Below are positions 1 to 6,421 of a stretch of DNA of 7,099 bases, one piece after another. Every line of letters starts with the position of its first letter. Within the stretch, counting starts at the first letter, position 1. The translations under genes were made by a program, and so were the position numbers. The notes below the pieces were generated by a model, which did not search any database, was not told the DNA's origin, and saw only the letters and a program-made list of their open reading frames with translations. The DNA is from Deferribacteres bacterium (GTDB taxonomy: Bacteria; Nitrospirota; Thermodesulfovibrionia; UBA6902): positions 1-7,099 of the forward strand of contig JAUVPO010000095.1 of the NCBI GenBank assembly GCA_030598625.1. The letters run 5' to 3'.

Positions 1-659
1 CGGCTATTAAAAGAACACCGGACCATCCCGTAAATCTGATAGCTGAACTGAAAAAGGCCTCTCCGTCAAAAGGACTTATAAGGGAAGATTTCGACCTGCC
101 TGAAATTATCTCCGTTTATAATAAAAAAAGGGTCGCCGCTATATCCGTTCTCACTGAGGAAAACTTTTTCTCAGGCAGTTTATCTTTGCTTAATGAGGCA
201 AGGGGAAGAACTGAAAAGCCGCTGCTGCGAAAAGACTTTATTTTTGACGACTACCAGATTTACGAATCGAGAGTCAACAGAGCGGACGCGCTCCTGTTAA
301 TAGCCGCCGCACTGGAAAAAGCACAGCTGAGTGATCTGTACGGGTTGGCAAGGGAACATTCACTTGACTGTCTCGTAGAAGTCCATAATATGAAAGAGCT
401 TGACACAGCGCTCAATTGCGGCGCGGAAATAATAGGGATAAACAACAGGGATTTAACTACATTAAACATAAGCCTGAATATATCCTTTAATCTTTTAAAG
501 GACATACCGGACAACATAATAGTGGTGAGCGAAAGCGGTATAAATACAAGGGCCGATGTCGAGGCAATGGAGTCAACAAGGGCGGACGCGGTCCTTGTTG
601 GGACCGCGATAATGGAAGCTGAAGACATCGGGGCAAAGATCGATGAGCTAATGCATTAA
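1..659 (+). CDS. trpC: Indole-3-glycerol phosphate synthase, N-terminus cut by window edge
   Basis: Catalyses ring closure of CdRP to indole-3-glycerol phosphate in cytoplasmic tryptophan synthesis. The frame is open from base 3 with no start inside the window: 218 codons are visible, and with a family length of about 255-270 residues roughly 40-50 N-terminal residues are missing. A TTG at 186 is internal, because conserved family sequence precedes it. Numbered from base 3, the visible catalytic set is E15 and K17 in IAELKKASPSKG, K77 in LLRKDF, the Glu of LVEVHN, the Asn of GINNRDL and the Ser of VSESGI. By family knowledge these match the Glu/Lys/Lys/Glu/Asn/Ser active site of the TIM barrel, and the late VGTAIM segment fits the phosphate-binding region. 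No disruption is seen, so the enzyme is probably functional. The next gene is argB rather than trpF or trpB, so trpC is either last in a trp cluster or stands apart from one. Confidence 0.96.
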   Translation, partial: AIKRTPDHPVNLIAELKKASPSKGLIREDFDLPEIISVYNKKRVAAISVLTEENFFSGSLSLLNEARGRTEKPLLRKDFIFDDYQIYESRVNRADALLLIAAALEKAQLSDLYGLAREHSLDCLVEVHNMKELDTALNCGAEIIGINNRDLTTLNISLNISFNLLKDIPDNIIVVSESGINTRADVEAMESTRADAVLVGTAIMEAEDIGAKIDELMH

Positions 660-678
660 ATAAAATATCCTGAAAGAT

Positions 679-698
679 ATATAATGTAGAAATTATAT
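679..698. repeat. Perfect 7-bp inverted repeat over the putative argB promoter
   Basis: ATATAAT (679-685) and ATTATAT (692-698) are exact reverse complements separated by 6 nt. The dyad covers the candidate -10 hexamer and ends three bases before the argB ribosome binding site. It could be a repressor operator or a weak all-A/T hairpin. It does not match the ArgR box well, since the TGAAT/ATTCA half-sites are absent. The repeat is certain; its function is not. Confidence 0.45.
680..685 (+). promoter_or_regulatory. Candidate -10 element upstream of argB
   Basis: A perfect TATAAT lies in the 52-nt gap between trpC and argB, 26 nt before the argB start. It would place transcription initiation near 691-693 and leave a leader of about 20 nt that includes the ribosome binding site. 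The best -35 at suitable spacing is TTAAAT at 656-661 (18-bp spacer), which matches only half of TTGACA, and there is no extended -10 TG. AT-rich gaps produce such hexamers by chance, so this is a candidate only. Confidence 0.3.
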
Positions 699-700
699 TT

Positions 701-705
701 AAGGA
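701..705 (+). promoter_or_regulatory. Ribosome binding site of argB
   Basis: AAGGA sits 6 nt before the ATG at 712. It supports that start, which also gives the full N-terminal helix expected for this ArgB type. Confidence 0.75.
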
Positions 706-711
706 ATTCTG

Positions 712-1593
712 ATGAAGACTTTGATAGAAAAAGCAAATGTACTTATTGAATCCCTGCCTTATATAAGGAAGTTTTCAGGGAAGACTTTTGTCATTAAATA
801 CGGCGGGGCCGCCATGGTGGATGAAAAATTAAAGGTCGCCTTTGCCCAGGACATAGCGCTCCTGAATTTTATCGGGATCAAGCCGGTAATCATACACGGC
901 GGCGGCCCGAAGATAAATAAGATAATGGAGAAAATGGGCAAGACACCGACCTTTATTCAGGGGCAGAGGGTAACGGATGAAGAGACAATCGATATCGTAG
1001 AGATGGTCCTCGGAGGGCTTATTAATAAACAGATTGTCTCCCTGATAAACGCTCACGGCGGACTTGCAATCGGGTTAAGCGGAAAAGACGGCAACCTCAT
1101 TACGGCCAGAAGAAAGGTTATCAGGAAACTGTCTCCTGAAACAGGGGTCCCTGAAATAATCGACCTCGGGCTTGTCGGAGAGGTGAAGAAGATTAACCCC
1201 AAGGTCCTCACCTCAATCGATAAAAGCGGGTTCATCCCGGTAATCGCTCCGATCAGCGCCGGACAAAAAAGCGAGACCCTGAATATCAACGCGGATTATG
1301 TTGCGGAAGCCGTTGCATCCGCCCTGAAAGCTGAAAAACTGATACTGCTGACTGACGTTGAGGGCATTAAGACCAAAAAAAATAAACTGGTCCCGAACCT
1401 GAATATGAAAAAGATCAGTACCCTGATATCAAACGGGACAATCACCGGAGGCATGCTCCCTAAAGTTCAGGCCTGCCGGAATGCCATCAAATCGGATGTC
1501 AGTAAAGCCCACATAATCGACGGCCGTGTTCCCCATGCCCTGCTTCTTGAAATATTTACCGAAGAAGGAATCGGAACGGAAATAGTTAAATAA
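712..1593 (+). CDS. argB: Acetylglutamate kinase (arginine biosynthesis), probably arginine-inhibited type
   Basis: Phosphorylates N-acetyl-L-glutamate with ATP, the second step of arginine synthesis in the cytoplasm. The protein has 293 residues and the amino-acid-kinase fold. Visible motifs are K29 in VIKYGG, the glycine-rich HGGGPKIN (62-69), R86 in GQRVTD, GLSGKDGN (121-128), N191 and D195 in NINAD, LLTDVEGI (212-219) and K251 in GGMLPK. By alignment from memory these correspond to the catalytic and substrate-binding K8, R66, N158, D162 and K217 of the E. coli enzyme. The extra N-terminal helix (about residues 1-22, ending LPYIRKF) and the C-terminal EEGIGTEI are typical of hexameric, arginine-feedback-inhibited enzymes; E. 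coli ArgB lacks that helix. Allosteric control is inferred from these features. The gene lies 52 nt after trpC and 17 nt before nrdJ, so co-transcription with nrdJ is likely. Confidence 0.98.
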   Translation: MKTLIEKANVLIESLPYIRKFSGKTFVIKYGGAAMVDEKLKVAFAQDIALLNFIGIKPVIIHGGGPKINKIMEKMGKTPTFIQGQRVTDEETIDIVEMVLGGLINKQIVSLINAHGGLAIGLSGKDGNLITARRKVIRKLSPETGVPEIIDLGLVGEVKKINPKVLTSIDKSGFIPVIAPISAGQKSETLNINADYVAEAVASALKAEKLILLTDVEGIKTKKNKLVPNLNMKKISTLISNGTITGGMLPKVQACRNAIKSDVSKAHIIDGRVPHALLLEIFTEEGIGTEIVK

Positions 1594-1599
1594 GTGGTC

Positions 1600-1604
1600 A
1601 GGGG
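1600..1604 (+). promoter_or_regulatory. Ribosome binding site of nrdJ
   Basis: AGGGG lies 6 nt before the ATG at 1611, inside the 17-nt gap after argB. It supports this start; the following residues (LTKNALKVL) match the usual beginning of short NrdJ proteins. Confidence 0.65.
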
Positions 1605-1610
1605 TTACAG

Positions 1611-3350
1611 ATGCATCTTACTAAAAACGCCCTCAAAGTCCTGAAGACACGCTACCTCCTCAAAGACGAAGGGGGTCATATCATTGAGACCCCGGAGGAA
1701 ATGTTTCGCAGGACGGCCCGCACTGTTTCTTCCGTTGAACGGCTTTATAACGGAAACGCGGGTGAATGGGAGGAGAAATTCTACGATGCGATGAGCGGCC
1801 TGCTCTTCCTGCCGAATACCCCCACTCTTATAAACGCCGGTAAAGACCTGGGACAGCTTGCCGCGTGCTTTGTGCTCCCTGTAGATGACTCCATGGAGGG
1901 AATTTTCGATTCCCTGAAAAACGCGGCCTTAATTCTTCAGAGCGGGGGCGGCACGGGTTTTTCTTTTTCCAAACTGAGACCCAGGGCCGACATTGTAAAA
2001 TCAACCGGCGGCATAGCCAGCGGCCCTGTATCATTCATGAAGATATACAATACGGCAACTGAAGTCATAAAACAGGGCGGCGCGAGAAGGGGGGCCAACA
2101 TGGGGATACTGCGGATCGACCACCCTGATATTATTGAATTCATAAAGATAAAGCGGCACGCGGAAGAACTTGTAAATTTCAATATTTCAATATCCGTAAC
2201 CGACGCGTTTATGCGCGCGCTGAAAAAAAATTCCAGGTATAACCTGTTAAATCCCCGCAGCAGGAAGATTATGGGACGTCTGAAGGCAAAAGATGTCTTC
2301 AATGAGATAGTTGAAAGCGCGTGGGAAACAGGGGACCCCGGTCTTGTATTTATCGACCGGATCAACAGGGACAATCCCACACCCAATATCGGAGAAATCG
2401 AAAGCACCAACCCCTGCGGTGAACAACCCCTTCTACCTTTTGAATCATGCATACTCGGCTCAATCAATCTATCGAAGATAGTAAGGCAAAGAACACGGAC
2501 AAAAAAAACAGAGGAATCTTCATATAAAATCGACTGGGACCTTCTGGCCTACCTTGTCCAGCTTGCCGTAAGGTTCCTGGACAATGCCATTGACGCAAAT
2601 AAATACCCGCTTCCCGAAATAGAGAAGATGCATAAAAGTAACAGAAAAATCGGACTCGGTGTAATGGGATGGGCCGACATGCTGATAAAACTCGGTATCA
2701 GGTACACCTCCGACGGGGCATTTAATCTCGCACGGGAAATCATGCGCTTTATAAGAGAGCAAGCCAGGGCCGCGTCTTCGGAACTCGCGAAACAGCGCGG
2801 GGCCTTTCCGAATTTCAAAGGGTCTGTTTATGATACCCCGGGGACCGCCCGGAAAGGCGGATTGAGAAACGCCACTACAACGACTATTGCCCCGACAGGC
2901 ACCCTTTCATTAATCGCGGACTGTTCAAGCGGCATTGAACCGCTTTTCGCCGTGGCTTATAAAAGGCTCGTGCTTGAAACAGAGCTTTATGAAATACATC
3001 CGTATTTTCTCGAAATCGCAAGGCGCGAAAAATTTTACAGCCCCGGGCTCATTGATAAAATTACTAAAACAGGCAGCCTCAGGGGCATTAAGGAAATCCC
3101 CGCTTATGTTAAAAGGCTCTTTGTAACCGCGCATGAAGTCCCCCTGGAAGACCATGTGGAAGTACAGGCCGCCTTCCAGGAATTTACTGACAACGCGGTC
3201 TCCAAGACAGTTAACCTTAAGCACAGGGCAACGAGGGATGATGTAGCAAAGGCATTCCTGCTCGCGTATGAAAAGGGGTGTAAAGGCATAACTGTCTTCA
3301 GATACGGCTCAAAACCGGGAACTATGGTCAAACTTGATGGAGTGGATTGA
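1611..3350 (+). CDS. nrdJ: Class II (adenosylcobalamin-dependent) ribonucleotide reductase, short form without cysteine tail
   Basis: Reduces ribonucleotides to deoxyribonucleotides through a thiyl radical generated with adenosylcobalamin; cytoplasmic, and independent of oxygen or a separate radical subunit. Of 579 residues, the ten-stranded barrel core is complete. C86 (AACFVLP) and C280 (ESCILGSINL) form the expected redox pair. NPCGE at 267-271 carries N267, the radical C269 and E271. QSGGGTGFSFS (110-120), GGARRGANMG (156-165), the phosphate-binding APTGTLS (427-433) and SSGIEP (439-444) are also present. The GGARRGANMG loop and the 11-residue spacing of C269 and C280 fit NrdJ rather than class I NrdA. 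No N-terminal ATP-cone is visible. The protein ends shortly after GCKGITVFRYGS (556-567), with only five cysteines in all (86, 269, 280, 438, 557). The C-terminal cysteine-rich arm that re-reduces the active site in many NrdJ proteins is absent. A variable basic loop lies at about 289-306. Confidence 0.95.
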   Translation: MHLTKNALKVLKTRYLLKDEGGHIIETPEEMFRRTARTVSSVERLYNGNAGEWEEKFYDAMSGLLFLPNTPTLINAGKDLGQLAACFVLPVDDSMEGIFDSLKNAALILQSGGGTGFSFSKLRPRADIVKSTGGIASGPVSFMKIYNTATEVIKQGGARRGANMGILRIDHPDIIEFIKIKRHAEELVNFNISISVTDAFMRALKKNSRYNLLNPRSRKIMGRLKAKDVFNEIVESAWETGDPGLVFIDRINRDNPTPNIGEIESTNPCGEQPLLPFESCILGSINLSKIVRQRTRTKKTEESSYKIDWDLLAYLVQLAVRFLDNAIDANKYPLPEIEKMHKSNRKIGLGVMGWADMLIKLGIRYTSDGAFNLAREIMRFIREQARAASSELAKQRGAFPNFKGSVYDTPGTARKGGLRNATTTTIAPTGTLSLIADCSSGIEPLFAVAYKRLVLETELYEIHPYFLEIARREKFYSPGLIDKITKTGSLRGIKEIPAYVKRLFVTAHEVPLEDHVEVQAAFQEFTDNAVSKTVNLKHRATRDDVAKAFLLAYEKGCKGITVFRYGSKPGTMVKLDGVD

Positions 3351-3364
3351 CTTCCGCGCCCTGA
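3351..3364. other. Convergent 14-nt junction, no visible terminator
   Basis: The stop codons of nrdJ (plus strand) and the ABC permease (minus strand) face each other across 14 nt. I found no stable hairpin followed by a T-run on either strand here or in the flanking 60-70 nt. Termination must be Rho-dependent, lie further inside the opposing genes, or be leaky. Confidence 0.7.
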
Positions 3365-4573
3365 TTATTCGTATCTCAGCGCCTCGATCGGGTCCATAAA
3401 AGACGCCTTCCTGGCAGGATAAATCCCGAACACAACACCTACAAGAAGAGAAAAGAAAAAGGCAAGAAAAATCGAGAATGGTGTGACTACAGTTTCCCAT
3501 TTGCCGAAATAAGAGATTCCATAGGATATAGCGCCTCCCACTGCTATTCCGGTAATTCCGCCCAGCAGGGTCATCACCAATGCTTCTATCAGGAACTGGC
3601 GGAGAATGTCCCGCCTCCTTGCTCCAACGGCCATGCGGATACCGATCTCACGCGTTCTCTCGGTAACGGAGACAAGCATTATGTTCATTACCCCTATACC
3701 CCCCACCAGCAGTGAAACAGCCGCAATGCCTCCCAGAAGAATCGTAAAGGTCTGTCCGATTTCCCGGAGGGCGGTGACAAATTCCGTATAATCCCGGATA
3801 TGGAAATCAGATTCCACTCCATCGGGAATCCGGTGTCTTCTCCGCAGCAACCTCTCTATAGATTCTTTAACTTCATTAATATTTTCAACACTCTCAACCT
3901 GGACATAAATAGCGTCAATGGAATCCCGCTTAAAAAGACGTTTTTGCGAAGTCGTGACCGGAATGAAAACCTGGTTGTCAGGGTCCCTCCATGAAGATTG
4001 CCCCTTTGACTCCATAATAGCGATTACCATAAAATTCACACCGTTAAGCTTGATATACTTGCCTATTGCGACTCCCTCCCCGAAGAGTTCCTGTTTTACG
4101 GTTGTCCCGAGGGCAACCACTTTCCTCATCACTTTGACGTCCGTTTTATTGAAGAAATGACCTGCGGCAACCGGAAAACTATTCACATCCGTAAACTCAG
4201 GGGTAGTCCCTGTAACAGAGGTCGTGGCGTTCTTGTTTGCGTATTTAACCTGGGCCATGTTCCTTACTGAAGGGGCAACCAGTCGAATTTGGGGTATCTT
4301 TTCTCTTATGGCCTGTGTATCCTTCCGGGTGAGGGTCTCCACCGCGCCGGTCCGCACATGGCCTATGCGGGCAGCGCCCGGACTCACCCTGAGAAGGTTT
4401 GTTCCAAACCTCTGGATAGATTGAGTGACCTGCCTTTTTGCTCCCTCGCCGATTGACAGCATCGCGATTATGGCGCCTACCCCGATTATTATCCCGAGCA
4501 TGGTCAGAAAAGACCTTGTTTTATTGGCCATAATGCCCCTTAAGGCAACCTTTATCACCTGCCAGAATAACAT
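3365..4573 (-). CDS. MacB-type (FtsX-domain) ABC transporter permease
   Basis: Inner-membrane subunit of an ATP-driven efflux or export system. In 402 residues it shows the MacB layout: a short cytoplasmic N-terminus with ANKTRSFLTMLGIIIGVGA (16-34), a first membrane span at about 22-40, a large periplasmic domain (about 45-270) and three C-terminal spans (about 276-302, 328-352 and 364-385). The loop between spans 2 and 3 carries TERTREIGIRMAVGAR (304-319), the segment that couples to the ATPase. The terminus PARKASFMDPIEALRYE is typical of the family. The start lies 2 nt after the ATPase stop and has no clear Shine-Dalgarno sequence, so translational coupling is likely. By family knowledge these proteins act as mechanotransmitters moving substrate from the periplasm through a TolC channel. 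The substrate (macrolide, lipopeptide, siderophore, toxin or other) cannot be read from the sequence. A LolC/E role is less likely because an adaptor and channel are encoded alongside. Confidence 0.93.
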   Translation of the reverse strand: MLFWQVIKVALRGIMANKTRSFLTMLGIIIGVGAIIAMLSIGEGAKRQVTQSIQRFGTNLLRVSPGAARIGHVRTGAVETLTRKDTQAIREKIPQIRLVAPSVRNMAQVKYANKNATTSVTGTTPEFTDVNSFPVAAGHFFNKTDVKVMRKVVALGTTVKQELFGEGVAIGKYIKLNGVNFMVIAIMESKGQSSWRDPDNQVFIPVTTSQKRLFKRDSIDAIYVQVESVENINEVKESIERLLRRRHRIPDGVESDFHIRDYTEFVTALREIGQTFTILLGGIAAVSLLVGGIGVMNIMLVSVTERTREIGIRMAVGARRRDILRQFLIEALVMTLLGGITGIAVGGAISYGISYFGKWETVVTPFSIFLAFFFSLLVGVVFGIYPARKASFMDPIEALRYE

Positions 4574-4575
4574 TT

Positions 4576-5250
4576 CTAATTTTCCGCCGCGCTGTCTCTC
4601 TGAATCAATCCGTCACGCGTATAAACGGTCCGCCGGCATTTCATCGCTATCTCCCTCTCATGGGTCACTATTACTACTGTGGTCCCCTTTTCATTCAACC
4701 ACTCAAAAAGCTTTAATATTTCATTTCCTGTCCCTGAATCCAGATTACCCGTAGGTTCATCAGCAAGAATCAATGAAGGATTCAGGACAATGGCCCTCGC
4801 AATTGCGACCCGCTGCCGTTCCCCGCCCGAGAGTTCATTCGGCCGGTGATTTACGCGCCCGGCCAAACCGACGTCCTCCAATGTCTTCAGCGCCGTGTTT
4901 TTTGTATCTGTAAACCCGGCATAAAGAAGCGGAAGCTCCACGTTTTCAAGCGCGGTATTCCGGCTTAACAGGTTAAAAGTCTGAAAGACAAAGCCGATCT
5001 TCCGGTTACGGATTGAGGCAAGCTCGTCATCTCCCAGGTTGTCTAAATGGACCTGATCGAGTGTATAACTGCCTTCCGTAGGACGGTCAAGACATCCGAG
5101 AATGTTCATGAGCGTACTCTTTCCACTTCCCGAAGGACCCATAATGGCCATAAACTCACCTTTCCTTATTTTGAGAGTTATGCCTCTCAGGGCATGAACT
5201 TCAATTTTTCCTATTGAATAAGTTTTTTTTAAATCATTAACCTCGATCAT
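4576..5250 (-). CDS. ABC transporter ATP-binding protein, MacB/LolD family
   Basis: Cytoplasmic ATPase that powers the neighbouring permease. In 224 residues all nucleotide-binding motifs are intact: Walker A GPSGSGKST (38-46, K44), Q-loop Q90 in FVFQTFNLL, signature LSGGERQR (140-147), Walker B ILADE (161-165, catalytic E165), D-loop GNLD (168-171) and switch H197 in IVTHE. The opening (IEVNDLKKTYSIG followed by VHALRGITLKI) and the ADEPTGNLD block are characteristic of the MacB/LolD branch. The start is 1 nt after the stop of the membrane fusion protein gene, and its stop is 2 nt before the permease start. In E. coli MacB this domain is fused to the permease; here it is a separate polypeptide, as in LolD or Bacillus YknY. 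An A8 run at codons 7-10 leaves the frame intact. Confidence 0.96.
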   Translation of the reverse strand: MIEVNDLKKTYSIGKIEVHALRGITLKIRKGEFMAIMGPSGSGKSTLMNILGCLDRPTEGSYTLDQVHLDNLGDDELASIRNRKIGFVFQTFNLLSRNTALENVELPLLYAGFTDTKNTALKTLEDVGLAGRVNHRPNELSGGERQRVAIARAIVLNPSLILADEPTGNLDSGTGNEILKLFEWLNEKGTTVVIVTHEREIAMKCRRTVYTRDGLIQRDSAAEN

Positions 5251-5251
5251 A

Positions 5252-6421
5252 CTATTTTTTCCGCCGGAATACCCTGAAACCTCTCTTTAAGTTTCTGGAT
5301 TTGCCTGTTTTGCCTTCTGTACTTTCCACTCTGGAAATGACAATTACCTCTCCTTCGTTGATACCATCATGGACCTCGGTCAATATGCCGTCGCTTACAC
5401 CGACACTAACAGGAGTCCACAGGGGCTGCTCATTAAAAAGCCTGTAAATTCCCGTCTCCTCCCCTTTTGTCCTTACTGCCTCGGAAGGGACAAGCAGAAC
5501 ATTCTTTCTGAGCCCGAAAAGCAATTCTACATTCGCCGTCATTACAGGTTTGAGCATGGCCTTGTCCTGATCAGATACTTCGATTATTGCGTCAAAGACG
5601 GTAATAGTGCTTTCCACCCTTCCCTTGGGAGCGACCCTCAAAACCAGTCCATTAAAAACTTTCCCCTGATAAGCGTCTACCGTGATAGTCGCTTTCTGCC
5701 CCGGCTTTATCTTGCCTATATCAGTTTCATCTACCATGGCCCTGACATAAATCCGGTCCAGGTCAGCCATGGTAAAAAGCAGTGTCCCTTCCGATACGGA
5801 CGAAGTAGTGGATGCTATCACCTGTCCTTCCACCACATATTTATTCAGGATGGTCCCTGTCAAAGGCGCCTTTATTTCCGTGTCCTGCAGTCTGTCCTTT
5901 GCCACCTTCAACATCTCATTGGACCGAATGACCTCTGCTTCGGCGATCCTTACATCACTCCCTGCCTTTTCAAAGGCAATAATCACATCATCCAGGTCCT
6001 GTTTGGATATAATATTGTCCTCAAAAAGGCTCTGTTGCCTTTTAAGACGACGCCCTGCGTCTTTCAGATTTATCTTTGCCTTGTCCAGCCTGGCTTCCGT
6101 CATAAGAAGGTCGGCGTTTGCCTGATTTACCCGTGACTGTTCGGTCTCGGGATCAAGCATCACTGCTGCTTCTCCTTTTTTTAAATCATCACCTTCTTCA
6201 GCCGGAAAACTGATTATCTCCCCCCCTGCCTTGGATTTCACCTCCACCTCTACATAGGGGGCAATGACCCCTGTGGCCGCGACAGTAAGCCTCAGGTCGC
6301 CCTGTTTTACTACCGATGTCTGAAGTTCCACTGAATTATCATTGGAATTATCCAGCAAAAGAAAATATAACAGAGATATAACACCCGCCGTTAATATTAA
6401 AATCCATTTCCATTTTTTCAT
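5252..6421 (-). CDS. MacA-like periplasmic membrane fusion protein (HlyD/RND adaptor family)
   Basis: Periplasmic adaptor linking the inner-membrane ABC transporter to the outer-membrane channel. In 389 residues: a basic N-terminus and single membrane anchor (about 5-23, no lipobox cysteine); the first lipoyl half-motif (about 56-90, VKSKAGGEI then EEGDDLKKGE); a long coiled-coil hairpin (about 92-183); the second lipoyl half (TEIKAPLTGTIL, 181-192, with VEGQ at 197-200); then beta-barrel and membrane-proximal domains (about 222-365). At the hairpin tip R128, L132 and S139 fit the RxxxLxxxxxxS motif known from MacA/AcrA as the TolC contact. The C-terminus is very basic (GFRVFRRKK). The start ATG overlaps the TolC-family stop as ATGA, so the two are coupled. 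The function is well supported; identity as true MacA rather than another ABC-linked adaptor is not settled. Confidence 0.94.
   Translation of the reverse strand: MKKWKWILILTAGVISLLYFLLLDNSNDNSVELQTSVVKQGDLRLTVAATGVIAPYVEVEVKSKAGGEIISFPAEEGDDLKKGEAAVMLDPETEQSRVNQANADLLMTEARLDKAKINLKDAGRRLKRQQSLFEDNIISKQDLDDVIIAFEKAGSDVRIAEAEVIRSNEMLKVAKDRLQDTEIKAPLTGTILNKYVVEGQVIASTTSSVSEGTLLFTMADLDRIYVRAMVDETDIGKIKPGQKATITVDAYQGKVFNGLVLRVAPKGRVESTITVFDAIIEVSDQDKAMLKPVMTANVELLFGLRKNVLLVPSEAVRTKGEETGIYRLFNEQPLWTPVSVGVSDGILTEVHDGINEGEVIVISRVESTEGKTGKSRNLKRGFRVFRRKK

Noticed and set aside
276..298. A hairpin with 9 pairs, one bulge and a 4-nt loop
   Set aside because: It lies within conserved trpC coding sequence, has no T-run after it, and sits at no gene boundary; chance is the simpler explanation.
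546..590. Near-repeat of acaagggc-ga-g encoding TRAD twice in trpC
   Set aside because: Only about 12 bases with mismatches, inside the normal barrel sequence; no sign of duplication beyond this.
186..659. TTG at 186 as the start of a separate 157-residue protein
   Set aside because: The frame is open upstream to base 3 and encodes conserved TrpC sequence including catalytic E15 and K17, so the TTG is internal.
1937..2467. A 176-codon open frame on the minus strand
   Set aside because: It is antisense to the NrdJ active-site region, where conservation of the sense strand explains the sequence; no ribosome binding site or family motif was seen.
2475..2528. Basic loop in NrdJ (residues 289-306, RQRTRTKKTEES) as an inserted element or intein remnant
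   Set aside because: It is short, follows the SINL segment where family members vary in length, and lacks intein-type junction residues; it is probably an ordinary surface loop.
5369..6136. A 255-codon open frame on the plus strand
   Set aside because: It lies wholly antisense to the membrane fusion protein gene, which has clear domains and motifs. The translated product shows no recognisable family and looks like an out-of-frame shadow.
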